Notes under the pieces: generated by a model
Database searches by the model: none
Told to the model about the DNA's origin: nothing
What the model saw: the letters and a program-made list of their open reading frames with translations, nothing else
Program-made: the position numbers and the translations under genes
Part shown: positions 1 to 12,680 of the stretch, in pieces
How the letters are laid out: every line of letters begins with the position of its first letter
How positions within the stretch are numbered: the first letter of the stretch is position 1
From: Diphasiastrum complanatum
Lineage: Eukaryota > Streptophyta > Lycopodiopsida > Lycopodiales > Lycopodiaceae
NCBI GenBank assembly: GCA_029204225.1
Contig: CM055105.1
Coordinates: 19,131,226-19,195,225, forward strand
Direction of reading: 5' to 3'
DNA: 64,000 bases

Positions 1-254
1 GAAAAAATACCAACACTTTCATCTCCGCGACTTTCACTGAGAGCCGATTGCGAGAACAAAAGGCCCTCAATGTCCGTGTAAGAGGCATCCCCGAATCTCA
101 GGATGCTCTTGGAGAAGCCAAGTTTTTGGACGAAAGCCTCCAGCACCATAGCAAAGGTTTGGACACAGCTTGGCGTACCAAGAAGGATGTTAATACTCTC
201 GTCTTACAGTTCACTTCACTGGAGTCTAGGCGAGGTGCTATGACGCCGATCTAA
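1..254 (+). pseudogene. LINE ORF1 fragment
   Basis: A short open stretch contains RVRGIPES, LDTAW, LVLQFTSLESRR. It aligns residue for residue with a second copy near 15.27-15.46 kb (RVHGIAD, LDTAQGTK, LIIRFTSSISRR). That copy sits between a coiled coil and an AP-endonuclease-like region, so both read as the RNA-binding part of a LINE ORF1 protein. Only this piece is present: the window edge cuts the left side and the frame stops at 252. Similarity between the two copies is seen directly; the LINE assignment is inferred from the context of the other copy. Confidence 0.5.
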
Positions 255-791
255 ACTAAACGATACTCAGTTTCGGTCACATCATCCACGTAGAAGTTTG
301 CTTCATACCACCAAGAAATTTCCAAAATCACATCAATGCCAGTACCAGGTCCAACAAGTGTTATGGACTTGCAGTACTTTAGGGCTTATAAATTGGCATG
401 ATTGAGGGTTCATGACGCTCTAAGTTGGTGCCTTGCTCCACATGCTATTCATAAGTATTATAAATAAGGGTCACTTTTACTCACTTGGTAGATTATGTTA
501 TGGAGAATTTTTTCCTAGGTTCTTAGTTGCAGAACGTGCTCTTCCTAGTTAAGGATCAGCTTATGACCATTTCAGGCAAATCATATTTGGAGTTTGCTAA
601 TTCCTCATCATTATCCAGTCTTAATGCGATGTGATGCTAAATCTGTGATTAACTTCATGAAATGCTATCAGAGCATGTTGTTCAGCTCATGGCATTTATT
701 AATGAATTACCCATCTATCTTTGAGCTAGCTCTTCATTTGCATTAAGTTATAAAACCTCTCTTGCAACTCTCCCTACATGTAAGAAAATAT
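255..791. other. No gene seen
   Basis: AT-rich sequence with stops in every frame. I see no exon, RNA gene or repeat boundary here. The last exon of TFIIB was searched for here on the minus strand and not found. Confidence 0.5.
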
Positions 792-1518
792 TATTGGAGG
801 GTTTGCGGATATCGAGGCACCCTAAACCTAGCTAATAAGTGAGAGGGATTTGGCACCCTGCATGTGTAAGTCCAACCCGATGATCACATAATTATTTGAT
901 TAGTTACAAGTTAATAAAAGGACTTTACGCCTTTTTTGGAATTTTAATGTCGCAGGGCCTAAATGTCAAGTTAGTGAATAAAATAGGGGTACCCAACAAA
1001 TTTCAAACTTAAATTGGTTCCCTCCAATTATTGAATGGATTCCCACTCTTTTTTTAATTTGAATAGTTAGGGAGGTAGGAATTAGCCAATAGGAATTTGG
1101 GCGCCCATCTCCTCAATTTCCTATATAAGCAGCAATTTTAAATGATTTGTACATGTTTCCATCTTCAATTCAATACAAGTAGATTGGCTCTCTTATGGAA
1201 TGGATTTGTAAAAAATGTTCTTGCTCTTTATCACTTTTCCTCCATCTCTCATATTTTCTTTGCATTTGTTAATTGTTGGATCTGAAGCTTATTGATATTG
1301 CTATTTCTTATGCTTTTTGTGAGAGAGAAAGGGAGAGAGAGAAGAGTAAGCTATCATCATTGTGGATTTAGGGTCAATGGTTGTCCATGCTTGCAGGATT
1401 TGATTTATGTTATCGCTCTCATGGGATTGAACCTCCGCATGACGACTAACCTCATCTCCTTGATGCTTGTGTGCTTGGATCTTGGGTTGAGGATAGGATA
1501 GGAAATAAAGCCACTACA
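792..1518 (+). repeat. Ty3/gypsy LTR, copy A
   Basis: This LTR starts near TATTGGAGGGTTTGCGG and ends in CCACTACA, just before a tRNA-Asp primer site. A second copy lies in the opposite direction at 30249-30999, beginning TGTTGGAGGGTTTGCGG. Both share a short GAGAGAGAAAGGGAGAGAG tract and a GTCCAACCCGATGAT-like segment near the start. The first bases have decayed (TA instead of TG). About 85 bp downstream of the primer site still match copy B (to about 1625), then the element breaks off against unrelated reversed gypsy sequence. Confidence 0.8.
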
Positions 1519-1522
1519 ATTT

Positions 1523-1540
1523 TGGCGCCGTTGCCGGGGA
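1523..1540 (+). other. Retrotransposon primer-binding site (tRNA-Asp type)
   Basis: TGGCGCCGTTGCCGGGGA matches, as complement, the 3' end of plant tRNA-Asp including CCA. It starts 4 bp after the LTR end at 1518, as expected for a minus-strand primer site. The same 18 bases occur reversed at 30227-30244. Confidence 0.8.
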
Positions 1541-1634
1541 GCTACGCCAATTTCTCATATTGCAACATGTTTGGATGGATGTTAGTTTGCATTAGGCATC
1601 TTGTTTTGGCATGAATAGGGTTAAAATTAGATTC

Positions 1635-2470
1635 AAATAATTGATGGACATCCCTATAGGTACCATCCTTTTTCTTGACTGGTAAACAGGTGCAGCAAAT
1701 TGCAACCGACAGCATAAAACCAAGTTCTTTGTTTGAAAGATCTTTGAATTGTGTAGCCACTTCCTCTCTCTCCACTTCTGGTACTCTGTGAGGAGCTTCG
1801 TTAACTGGTTTTACCCCTTCATCTAGTTGAATTGTATGGTTAACTTCTCGTTGGAAGCAATTGTTTGGAGAGGCAACATAATACTTCTTAATCCTTGTCG
1901 CAATGCCAACAATTCCCAGGAATGAACTATCAAGTCTTCACTTTGATCTTCCAACTCGGCATGATCCACAGCTTGAGGGCATAGACTACTTATCTTCTCG
2001 ATTCCCATGGGCCATGACATTCCTTTGGATGAGACCAAATCCATCTGGTGGTGTTGATTCCATTCAGCCTAACCATTAATCAATTGTAATAACATTTCCT
2101 CAAAAGTCATGGCAACATCACTGAGGGTCTTCAACCAAGCACACCCTAGAACTATGTTAACAAATCCAAATCCCACAGCAGACTCGTGTATGCATCCCAC
2201 TCCAGAATTTCTAAAATAATGGAAATGCCTGACATAGAAGAAGCTACCATTAGCTGGTCCTACTGTAAGATTCTAATCCAAATCTTTTGTAGTTACTCTA
2301 ATTGTATGTACAGCTCTAGAACTACCAATATCTACTAACACATATAGTACTGTATCATTGATTACTTCCTTCAACCTATGACTTTGGAACTGTTTAGGGG
2401 TTCGTGATAGCTACATCAATTCTAAAACGCAAACTGGCTCAAAAGGATGATTAATTTTGTTCTCCTCGTG
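1635..2470 (-). pseudogene. Ty3/gypsy protease-RT relic
   Basis: On the minus strand a decayed pol can be read. An aspartic-protease-like stretch (VLVDIGSSRAVHTI, then VLGCAWLKTLSDVAM) is followed by the linker HTIQLDEGVKPVNEAPHRVP and the start of reverse transcriptase (REEVATQFKDL, VKKKDGTYRDV). The active-site triad reads D-I-G instead of D-S-G/D-T-G. Several stops and frameshifts interrupt it, and RT is cut at about 1635 where LTR copy A ends. It runs opposite to LTR copy A and so belongs to a different insertion. It is not functional. Confidence 0.75.
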
Positions 2471-3092
2471 ATTTCTATCTAGACTCTCTTCTTCATTAGG
2501 ATCTCAAAATCACATATTTATATTAGCAAGTCGATGTTGGCATCACTTAACGCTTCCTGCTTTGCATTCAATTTGTGACTGGTTGACCCCTTTTCTCCTC
2601 ACTAAATACACTCTTTCTTGCTCCTCTAGCATACATGCGTATCTCTCAATCAGAATGAGTTTCAAAAGAGTTCTGTAGAAAAGTGACCTTGTTGCATTGA
2701 TTTAGTCCACATAAGCATCAGGCATGAAATACCCATTGACACATGTACAAATAAGCTATATCTACCTTTGCACCAGTTATGAGTTTCCATTTAAAAGCTA
2801 CGTTTTTAGCCTTTTACAAGATTAATCAAAAACTTCAAGTACAAACAAGTTTCAAAAAGTGTATTTAATCAAGAATAAATGTTACACATAAATGCAATCT
2901 GTGTATTCAACTACAAAAGTCAGCTTGTGTACACAGGCATAATGTTAATTTTGACAAACCACCACACATATGAGTTTCCTTTGTATGGACAAAAGTTTGT
3001 AAGAAATGAACACAAAATGCGAGAAAAAGGGTATTTGGCTGAAACTTTGGTCATGGTGGTCATAGCTATTTTTTTTTCACAAATGCACAAAC
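2471..3092. other. No gene seen; expected place of the last TFIIB intron
   Basis: Downstream (minus sense) of the sixth TFIIB exon. I looked for the terminal exon of TFIIB and saw none. No repeats were recognised. Confidence 0.4.
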
Positions 3093-6000
3093 CTTTCAAA
3101 GGTTTTTTGTCATCTGAAAGTTGTGAAATCATGTAAATAGCTGCTGCAGCAATAGAAATCGGACTCTTCCTGAAAACATCCAAACATAAAATGTCAAATA
3201 CTCCTATCCAGTCTCATAGATGCCACAGACTATCCACAGTAGGAAAACTTTGAGCCAGCATAAATAAACGACTCTTTAAAAATTTCTAGCATATAATCTT
3301 CTTCAAGATCTGGCTGAGTTTGATGAAAACTCTTTAGATATCGTATCAGTGCCTCAAGTGTTATTGCCAATCTAAATAGCATATCACAACACTGAAATAG
3401 AATGCTTTGAAAATAGTAGCATGACTTTCTTGTGGCGGTAGATAGCAGAGTAAACAGCTTCGAATTATGAGATTTGTATACCAATCTAGCAAGATAAGTA
3501 TTTTCTAGAATATTGAAGCTCTATAAATAATCTACTGGAATACTGGAACTTCATATATAATCCACCACATGAATAAATTTCAGTGGCACATGCTAAAAAC
3601 AATTATGTGACTAAAAAACAACTTTCACTGGTACCAATCTTTCAACTTAGACCCTGAAACAGGCACGCTCTTATGCTATCCAGCTTAAATGTAGGAATAA
3701 CATCATTAAGAGTTTTCAAAAAAAAATAAAAACTTTCTTTTGGAAACTAGACAGGTAATTAAGACTGCCATATGCTTCAAATTCCAAGAGTTCATAGATA
3801 ATCTTCTCATAGAGGAAATAAGATTCTCATGTACCGTATGTCAAGTTGCTCGGACCTCTTTACAGCTTCTGTAGCTGCTCTCACAGCCTGATTGCTCATT
3901 CCCAAGTGAGAACAAAACCTCCTCTGTTGCAAACATAATAAGGTGTTGTAAATACATGGTAGTCCACCATTCAACTATGCAAAGTGGCAAATTTCCTTAA
4001 GTAGATCAGAATAATTTGAGAAATGTATGTAGTAACAACACAAAAACTGAATTTTACATTATCATGTAGTAGCAGTAAATAAGCTTGAGCCAAATAAATA
4101 GTCCCATATATATAAATCCAATAACCAACCTAATAAAACAGTATAGACAACAGAGCTTAGAGTAGTACATCAAGAGGGCATAGTAAAATATAGTTGGAAC
4201 CACAATGCCTATAGTCACAGCCATGCTCCCAAGTTAAGGATCACATCAATTTTTAACAGGTACAGTCAGGTGGCCAACAACAAGCTCTTTGAACATAAAA
4301 CTCCAGGGTCTCGATCATCTTGGCACTCTTATTGATAGGATTCAAAATGACAACAAAAAATTGTAGTGAAAGATAATGAACCAAGTAGAATGCAAAGTGA
4401 AATATAGGCCTTTTTTTTTGTTAAGGATTATCTACCGACATTACACCTAGACTCTTACAAATGCCTATGAAAGAACCTTGATGACTCCTATCATTTTTAG
4501 GACACAAAAATCTCAATCATTTTACATGTACCCGTAACATGAGCCACTCTCTAAAAAACTTGGAGCTCCTGTAATAAATTTGACATCAATTCCTTCAAAT
4601 TTCACTAGTTCAAAATTATTTGAGGACGAGGAGCGTAAAGGAGAACTAAAAATGATATAAATGATTTTTGTTAAAGTTCATTCAATTCTTAGTTTGAGAA
4701 TGACTAATTTACTCATCATTTTGCATTTCTATTTTCATGTGATGCCATACATGTGATCGCAATCATAAATCAAGTGCAACTAAATAACCCACGCCTAAAT
4801 GCTAACTTACAATGTATCATTCCTCCTAAATATGGAAGGGAGGAGGGATAAAAAGGAGGTTTTGAGAATGTTTAGGAATGAAATGTTTGACAAGAGCCAA
4901 GATGTCTTTGAATCATAACAAAAATGAAGCATGTCAATGTCTTTGATACAAAACTTGTGGTAAAACAGCCTCCCGTTTACACATTGATGACAATTGATAG
5001 ACCTTTACGAAGTGCGATCATCAATATAGAATAACAAAAAATAGAGGTTGTAAGAAGATGCTTTGATATATATCGTTTACAAATACAATTATGCTTTCCG
5101 AAAAGAAAACTAAAACCAAGGATGCAACAATTACAATTTCATAAAATCCAATCTTGGCGAAAACTTACCAGAAAATCACCAGCATGAATTGTACCCATAA
5201 CCATTGACCGTCCCATCTCTTCCTCTAATTGCTTCACTATGAACTTAGTAGCACGGCCGATTTCTTTTTTAGAAGCACCATTAGCAACCGAGCAAATTTC
5301 TGGAACAAACAATAACTCTTCTTAACAAGTATACAAACCTTGCAGGTCAAATAATTAAGATAACATCGTCATGAAAAGAGATACCAAGAAAATCAATCTT
5401 GGTGCTATGGCAAAAGAAACAACAAGGCATCATAAAGTGTAAGTCACAACAACAAGGCAGAGTCACAATTTGGTAAAATCAATCTCGGTGATATGGCAAA
5501 GGAAAAAGCATCATAAAGTATAAGTCACAGCAACAAGGCAGAGTGATAATCCAACTAATAATGTTAGTTTCCATGATCTTAAATATGATAGGGAAAAGAA
5601 AAGCTCAAGTATTTAGGCACGAGATTTTTTGCAAGCTAACACAGTCCGAATATTCTTCAAAACATAGCTTGCACCTCATACCTGTATGAGCTCTGAATGT
5701 TTTCTCAAGTTTGCTTGCTCTTAGCAGAATGTGTTTCTACATTCATTTAACATTTCATCGTCTATTTCTATCCTAACCTTCTTTAAATCATATCTGACAA
5801 AATCAAGTTCAAGCTAACAAGGGTGCAAACAAGCACATCAGCTATGAAAATGATCAAACAACAAGACATAGTTAAATCAAAAACTCCTCTTAAATCATAT
5901 CTATGTATCTGGAATTCAAGATCTGCCTACTTCGTGCTAACAAGACCTCAGCCAAAGAATAAAGTTTAGCCCAAAGTGTATCCCCGCCCTCAACGAAAAA

Positions 6001-7375
6001 TTTGTAAGTGCACCTTTGAAAGTGCGAGGCTTGTCTTCTTGTCTGCATGCAATGTAGAGACAAGCAGCTAAAATGGCATCTTGACTCCTACCCCTGATGG
6101 ATTTCAGATCTTCAACCTTCTTATAAATCTCATCAGCTCGATCCTTCACAACACATACGGAGGTATGAGACCCCTATGTTGCACAAGATTAAAATCACCT
6201 GGAAACTGGTTCCAAAAAAGTGGCATATAAAGCTTAAATGCTTTCCAGTATCTCTACAGATCTTTTACAATGTCCATCAAATCAAAAGATTCTAACATAA
6301 AACAGATGATAAGGAGAACATATTTCAAATGGAGTTTCGTTCATGTAAATCCGTAGAAAACAAATCAAAGCATTGACTGAATATTCAGTTAAAGGCTTTT
6401 TTAGCTGGAAAAAAATCCCAGAAGGTAAAGCTAACAAACATTGCAAACTATAAAAAACCATGAATGCATTTTACTCCTAGATGTCCAAAAAAGATGCAAA
6501 AGGAACGAGTTGAGGAAGTAAAGTGGAGCACTTTGAATCAGATCCTATGCTTTGAAACATATTGCAGATAACCTTGGAGTCTCAAGAATGCAAAAGACAG
6601 GCAAGATTACAGACCTTAATCGTAGATACGAGTCCTAGCCTGCAAACACAATATCATGGTCAAAAAAGGATAGTGATGAACTGCATCTAAGCTACTATAA
6701 ACACATTGATTGTTTGAAAAGGACAACATGCAAAAGCCATTGGTTTCATAAATATATATGCCCCTTGTTAAATGTGACTTAATCAGGATTCTGTAAATAT
6801 GACTTGAAAATTAGCCTAACCTAATCTGAAGAGTGTACAGCAGTAGACTCGGATAGTTTCGGTAAACTAAAGTTACATAAATTACTCACTGGAAGCTTAG
6901 ATTATGAAACTACCAATCATGAAATCAAAGCACAACCTTGCAAAGTAACCCTAATCCGTGAATTGATGATTGTTTGCAATAATTTGAAAAATTAAAATAG
7001 GATATAAGGGTATTCATTGTCATACCGATCCGCCATAGTTCCTATTGTGCGGAAGGCAACCAGAAGAGCACGATCTGGGTTGGAGCCCCGATTCTGCCAT
7101 CGCCCTAAGGACGACATGAAATCCCCTTGTGCACCATTGGCTTTGGAGATGGTCGTCGACAATCCTCCATCTGTTAGAAGCGGATTTGAAGGTCCTCCTA
7201 CTCGAACAGGATCATTAGATGACGAATCATCTGAAAAAGTTCGCCATTCAGATGTCTCGTCAATATAGTGCGCCTCTAAGACCAATCCACAATCGGTACA
7301 CACTGTATCTCCTGCAGCATGATCCACCACTACCTTTGCCTCTTTCCGGCACTCAGGGCACACAAACTTATTCAT
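3093..7375 (-). CDS. Transcription initiation factor TFIIB, six exons, last exon not seen
   Basis: TFIIB bridges TBP-bound promoters and RNA polymerase II in the nucleus. Exons (minus strand): 7375-7026, 6639-6615, 6143-6014, 5299-5169, 3923-3835, 3169-3093. All junctions have GT/AG and keep frame. They give about 267 residues; plant TFIIB is usually about 310. The start at 7375 gives [13 protein letters not shown]. The N-terminal zinc ribbon has two CxxC pairs (CPEC, CTDC), followed by the B-finger region ([21 protein letters not shown]), [16 protein letters not shown], and the first cyclin fold ([29 protein letters not shown]). The second fold follows ([34 protein letters not shown]). The expected final exon, about 45 residues, is not found down to base 1. 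It may lie off the window behind an intron loaded with transposons, or be lost. Introns are long (up to 1.2 kb). Confidence 0.92.
6615..6639 (-). other. 25-nt TFIIB microexon
   Basis: Between TTTGCAG and GTCTGT lies a 25-base exon. Its first base completes the Arg of MADR from exon 1, and the rest encodes LGLVSTIK, which matches the conserved TFIIB segment LGLVATIK. Without it the first and third exons do not join in frame, so splicing must include it. Exon 3 then begins with DRADEIYKK after GTGAAG. Confidence 0.88.
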
Positions 7376-8060
7376 TCTTCCTCCTCTACTTTCCTGTCGG
7401 TCCAAAGTAGTAATCCAAACTCCAAACCTCCACTGCCAACTCCAATTTGCTTTCAAGTTCTTCCAACTTAACCTAGAAAATTGCAATCTCAAACGTTTTA
7501 AACACTCCTGCCGCTCTTCACACAAAAATACGAATAAATATATCAGTCCAAATCTTTCCGCAATACTGACGAAATCTGCTGCAACTACAATGCCGAACTT
7601 AATGGATTCTACGTATGTTCTTCTTTGTTTTCTTGCTGGCTCCGCTTGACGAAACAAGAATGATATCGCAAGGCTCTTGGCGCCTCCTGGAGGGTTTTTT
7701 CTAAATCTTTGCTTGTTCCGAGTTTATTTATTCACTGACAGCATCCGCATGGCACCCCTTCGTGCTTACTTGCTTGATTTGCTTCCTGCTGATGCAAAAG
7801 AAGAAGAAAAAGAGCGAGAGAGAGAGAGAAAGAGAGCCGGGGCATGCAAGGCGATGCGATCGGATGCTCTGATCGATCGCAAGACACAAAAGCAAAAACA
7901 AGTCGATTAAACAAATGTTGTCCGGTTTATGCTGATCGGCGCTCCTCCTCTGGGGCAGGAACAAGGTCACGTGCCAGCCCAGCTGGCACCCTCTTTGGCA
8001 GGACTAGGCCCTACACACACCAAAACTGGTGCCAAGTGACTTTGTTACCAGGGTAGGAGG
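7376..8060 (-). promoter_or_regulatory. 5' flank and probable promoter region of TFIIB
   Basis: Between the TFIIB start codon and the repeats to the right lies a locally GC-richer stretch with a short (GA) tract at about 7814-7836 and the near-palindromic GTGCCAG...CTGGCAC at about 7971-7988. No clear TATA box or start site can be assigned. The promoter role is inferred from position only. Confidence 0.35.
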
Positions 8061-8155
8061 AAGGCCCAAGGGGCGGTTTCATTTGAGTGCCACCCAAAAA
8101 CAAAAACATTAGTTTCCATTTTTGCTGAGACAAAAGGGAAGATTTTTATAAAGCT

Positions 8156-9790
8156 AATGTGTTGTTTCTAGGTGAGTTTGAGTTTAAAAGAAATGCTTTC
8201 CAAAAAATTTAAGACCGCAAGGCGCAATTGCGGACGAAATTACAACATGCTTTGCAAAGACACTAGATCTTTTACATCGCTTTGTTTTTTTGGTTTGAAC
8301 TTTGCATGAGCATGTTATGTACAATTTCTACATGTTTCTCTTTGATTTTAGCCCAAACCAATTTAGGAAGCTATCAAACACTCACAAAGAAATAGCAGAG
8401 TCCGTTAACCAACCAATTGTTTTCAACTTTTGTTGCCCAATTTTGCAAATAACAAGAAGTCAAGTATCTAAAATCATTTTTTACAGTCAAATCTTGAAGA
8501 GAATGGTAGTTTTTCTTCTCACAAGATATCATGGATTATATTTTTTCGTTGATAAAATGAAGGTAGAAAAACCAATTCATTGGTAAGTATTGCGGTGTAG
8601 TACGATGATACAAAGCGAATGTGATCTAAAGGCAAAAACTAAGCATTTTGGTGATAGAGGTGACAATTCCTTGAAAGATGACGTGGTATTTCCTAGGTGA
8701 GTTTGAATTAAAATTGTATTTTTAGAACATTTTACACCGTGACTTTAAGCAAGAATCACAACATAAATGACAAAGATGCTCGAGATCCTTCAGATCGATT
8801 TGTTGGAATTTCCTTACAAAAAGCAACACTATGTGCCCAAGTTGACCAATGGAATTTATGCTTAAGTTAACATTAAAGTCAATGTCTTAAATGATAAGCT
8901 TATGTGCGCACAAAAAGCTTTGTCACATTGCTCAGGACTTTCTAACGCAAGAACTTGGTCATTCAGACACTCATCCAAAGTTTTTTTTGGTCCTAGATTC
9001 GAGCCCCCCCTTGAAAACCAAGAAGCATTTAGACGCACCTCTATATGCAAGTCTTAAATAGCAAAAAAATCACGTCCCTTTCCTTTTCTTTCATGCATGT
9101 TTAAAGTGAATATGCAAGTCATAAATAGCAAAAACACATTTTCCCTCTTTTTTTCCATGCATCCCTAGGCTCTCAACAATCTCAATCTACACCTCGGCAC
9201 CAACATCATTCATAAAATCATTTCGGATATGTGCTTTTGATGTTCACATATCTCTACTCATACACACATTTTGAATTAGAGTTCAATTTTTGAGGTGAGA
9301 AGAGTAAATACTCCAAGACAACTAGGTTTTTTAATAGTTTAGCTTGCATATCCAATCTTAAACCATCAAATATATTATTCAAAAAAATTGTGGCAATGCC
9401 TATGTGGTATAACACAACATTCTTGTTTTCTCTTGTGCTACTTTACTAGTTTGCATGAGCATGTTATAAACAATGTTTATATTATGTAGAATGTATACGT
9501 GCGCCTCCACAATTTTAACCCAAGCCAATTTTGAAAGTTATCAAGTGCTCACAAAGAAATAGCAAAGTCTATTAACCAACCAGCTGTTCTCAAGTTTTGT
9601 CAACCAATTCGTGAGTAGCAAGAAGTCCACTATCCAAAATCCAAAAACATTTTTCATAGTCAAGTATTAATAAGAATAATACCTCTTTTTCCACCTTTTG
9701 AAAGATATCATGGATTAGATATTTTTATCAGTAAGGTACAAGTAGAACCTATCCATCGATGAGTACTAGATATCACAAGCCATTGATCCT
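8156..9790. repeat. Old diverged repeat pairs
   Basis: Two sequence blocks recur here. Block 1 (TTTCTAGGTGAGTTTGA) is at about 8156-8290 and again at about 8690-8820. Block 2 (GCATGAGCATGTTAT ... CACAAAGAAATAGCA ... AAGATATCATGGATTA) is at about 8303-8600 and again at about 9451-9790. A short tandem pair built on TATGCAAGTC...AAATAGCAAAA lies at about 9047-9165 between them. Divergence is high and no coding capacity is seen, so the parent element is unknown. It looks like a duplicated, decayed non-coding repeat. Confidence 0.6.
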
Positions 9791-10373
9791 AGTTAGGTAG
9801 GTGATTAACGTGGAAACTAAGCACTACAATAGGAGAAGAGGGAATTGTCACCATCTGCCTCTTCAAAAGCTTTGGTTACTTCCTATCAGAGAATTCTGAA
9901 TAATAAAACAGTCCTAAAAAATTAATCTATGTCTTTTCAATCCTAGTCTTGGCTAATTATGGTCATCATACCCTTCATAATCTATCTACTTGGCTTAAGG
10001 CCTCTCTAGATCATTACTAACACATTTCTAAGCATGCTGAGAAAAGGAAAGAAGAAACTGAAAGACAAGAAATTGTTATTAATAAGATCCAATCTTCCTA
10101 AAAGCTCTTGCCATGCCTAGGCTTGTTTGGACTCCTTGAAGATGTAAAAATATGCTCCTAAGATCCAAAGCAACCTAAGGCATAAAAGCAAAACTAAATT
10201 ACTTCAAAAGCTTCAAAGATTATTCTACAAATGAAAGAGAAACACTCACATGCGATTAGTGAAGCACATCTGCCATGCAATGGAAAGAACAAAGCTTCAA
10301 TTCTTAAATACAACCGTACACGACAAAAGAGACATAAAAGGGAATTGCTCCGTCGCTGTACATTAGAAAAATA

Positions 10374-10470
10374 AGTGCAAGGGCACTGGCTTCCTGCGTG
10401 TATAAGCCCAACCCACTGATGAGCACGCCAATTAGTTGCGTAGAACTTGTAATTCCTAGGAATTAGTGAC
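10374..10470 (+). repeat. Truncated gypsy-type LTR start
   Basis: The stretch with CTTCCTGCGTGTATAAGCCC and GATGAGCACGC resembles the start of the LTR whose minus-strand copy begins at 60741 (CCTGCGTGTATAAGCCC, AATGAGCACGC). It is only the first 100 bases or so and is not followed by a primer site. Confidence 0.45.
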
Positions 10471-10640
10471 TACGGGCTTAAAATTCTAAAATGACTAAGT
10501 CACAAACTCAAGTTACAATAAGGAATCTAATTTTAGTCAAAGTGGACTCACATGATTCATGTGAGTTACTTTGTGCTCATGTCACGTAATAAGGATCTAC
10601 CCACAACTGGCCTAAAAGGTTCAAAGCACGAAGCATATTC

Positions 10641-11400
10641 TCAACCACCTGATCCACCCATTCCATGTGTCTTTTTGACTCTAAATGATCCCCAATACGC
10701 ATGACTAGCCTTCTCTCCCCAACAATTTGAAGGTTGCAAGCCAAAACTTACGAGTGAGCTTTGGATCACGACACATGACAATTCACACAATCTAAAGAGA
10801 GCTTCCAAAACATCTACCAATTCTAGAGCCTGGACCGTAATCTTTGTAGGAATGAAATATGTCAATTTTTTGAGACGATCATGATTTTTTCACCACTCAC
10901 AATTTGCAAAAAGCTTTCCACTTTCACCATCTAACTTGGCATTACTATAAAAATCACATCCTTAGATGTATATCTTACGCCATTGGATCAAAGCACCTAT
11001 ATCCCTTGGTCTTATCATCATATCCAACAAAAATGCCTTTGACAAATTTTGCAACTAACTTATTTATCTAACTTTTGACAATGTACATAAGCTATGCATC
11101 CAAAGATGTGAAATTTTTCACTATTAGCTTGATACTTGTAGAAATGTCTTTGGGAGTCCCATTAGGAACCTTAAAATTGGGACTCATGCTTTGCAAAAGT
11201 GTGGCAATGTTGGAACCATTTGCTTCATGATTGATAAAAGCACTCTCCACAATTGTGTGATTTTCTTTTCCACAAATTCATAACTATGTGGTGCATGCTT
11301 GAGTAAACTCTCTTTATATCCCATGCTTAAAACTCATGTGCTATATGATGATATGGACTTTGCACTTGATATAAGAGTTCCAATGAAGAAGAATTCACAT
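10641..11400 (-). pseudogene. Copia integrase C-terminal relic
   Basis: The minus strand reads, across many stops, KGIFVGYDDKTKGYRCFDP at about 10980-11044. This is the conserved copia motif at the integrase-RT junction (CIFVGY..K.YR.F.P). Upstream on the same strand is a patch like E-K-K-N-H-T-I-V-E, the usual 'ERKNRT' region, at about 11240-11280. An 75-codon open stretch at 10641-10865 continues downstream. It is clearly non-functional. Confidence 0.6.
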
Positions 11401-12591
11401 CCACAATTGCCATCGATAACAATAATAAAACCAAGATGAATTGTAACAATAATAAAATGTCATATTGTGAGAATGACTCGAGGCCATGCTAGTCAAGCTC
11501 AAGAAAGGATATTACCAACAAACAAACAAAAAATGGAAGGCATGAAATTGATTGAGTCCACAATCATATATTCAAACTCATCTATTTGAGAGTAAAGCTT
11601 ATATCAAGAACATATGATTAGTTCTCACATGGATCAATCTTTGAAAATGTTGAGGTTACAACAGGAACATATACTGTTGTTTCAAATGAAAATTGAGTTT
11701 ATTGCTCATATAGATATTCAGCGAACATGAAGAATATCCACTTGAATGTCTTTCTTTGCAATTTGCATAATCAAAAGAATAAAATTAATCAGATTAAGTG
11801 ATTGAATTGCACTATTGAGCAGAGTTGAAAAAAGATCCTAAGTCTTGACGCAAAAACTAATAGCACCTAGAAAACTAATAGGACGATGAGAAGTAACCTT
11901 TCAAAAATCCGATACTCGAATTTATTTTTTTGATAATAGAAAAATATTCAAGATTTTTTCAGATTCTATGAAATGGATGGAGTGTTCGAAACCAAAATTT
12001 TTGGAATGGATAACTATGGTCAAAAGTCCAAGCAACAAAATGTTACCTGGATATTTACAGCACATGGTTGACAGATTATGTTAAACTAGAAAAGTAACAT
12101 TGACTTTCAAAACTGGCATCCTAATTGCAATCATTGGACAATGACGTGGATGAGCATGAAATAAACAGCTTAGTATGTTCCACCAATGATTCAAACATGA
12201 TAAATGCTGCAAGGGCACACTTCATATTAAGCACACTATAATGTGGGCCCTTCGCTTTTCCCAAAAAAATAAAGCCCTACAAGGAATTCTTATGCAACGT
12301 TCATAGGAATTCTTTTTAAGGTGATTGAACAAGGAAAGTTACATGTTTCAGTATAAAGAATCTGTTTGCTGCAACATGATAAGTCCCAAAAAATAAATAG
12401 ATTTGACTGTCGTAAACTTCCCTTTGAATCGATTCTGCATTTTGTATGTGTTCATTCTTGAACAATTAAGAGAAACCATCCTCGTAATATCAATATCTCT
12501 CATGAGACAATAGCATCCTGATACAAACTGTCAACATAATCTGATCTTTTGATGGCATGTACATCTAAAGAACCAACTGCACAGTCCCAAT
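11401..12591. other. No gene seen
   Basis: AT-rich DNA without recognisable coding motifs or clear repeats on either strand. Confidence 0.4.
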
Positions 12592-12680
12592 TCAATTGTC
12601 CATAACTTTGCAAGTATACATATTCCACCCCATGACCTGTAGCTTATCATCTTTATACTCATGGATCACCATTTTGGCCA
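12592..12680 (-). CDS. Possible terminal exon of an unrecognised gene
   Basis: On the minus strand a good acceptor (GTTTGTTTCTGACAG) is followed by 86 bases that read AKMVIHEYKDD, KLQVMGWNMY, TCKVMDN and then TGA. The composition is protein-like, but I do not recognise the family. Possible upstream exons on the same strand lie near 12,940-12,985 (after TTCTCAG) and near 13,250-13,360 (ISNEDIYRQFLYACAF). None is proven. It could also be chance. Confidence 0.3.

Noticed and set aside
3230-3484. 84-codon minus-strand frame in a TFIIB intron
   Set aside because: Sits between two good TFIIB exons, has no recognisable domain and no splice support.
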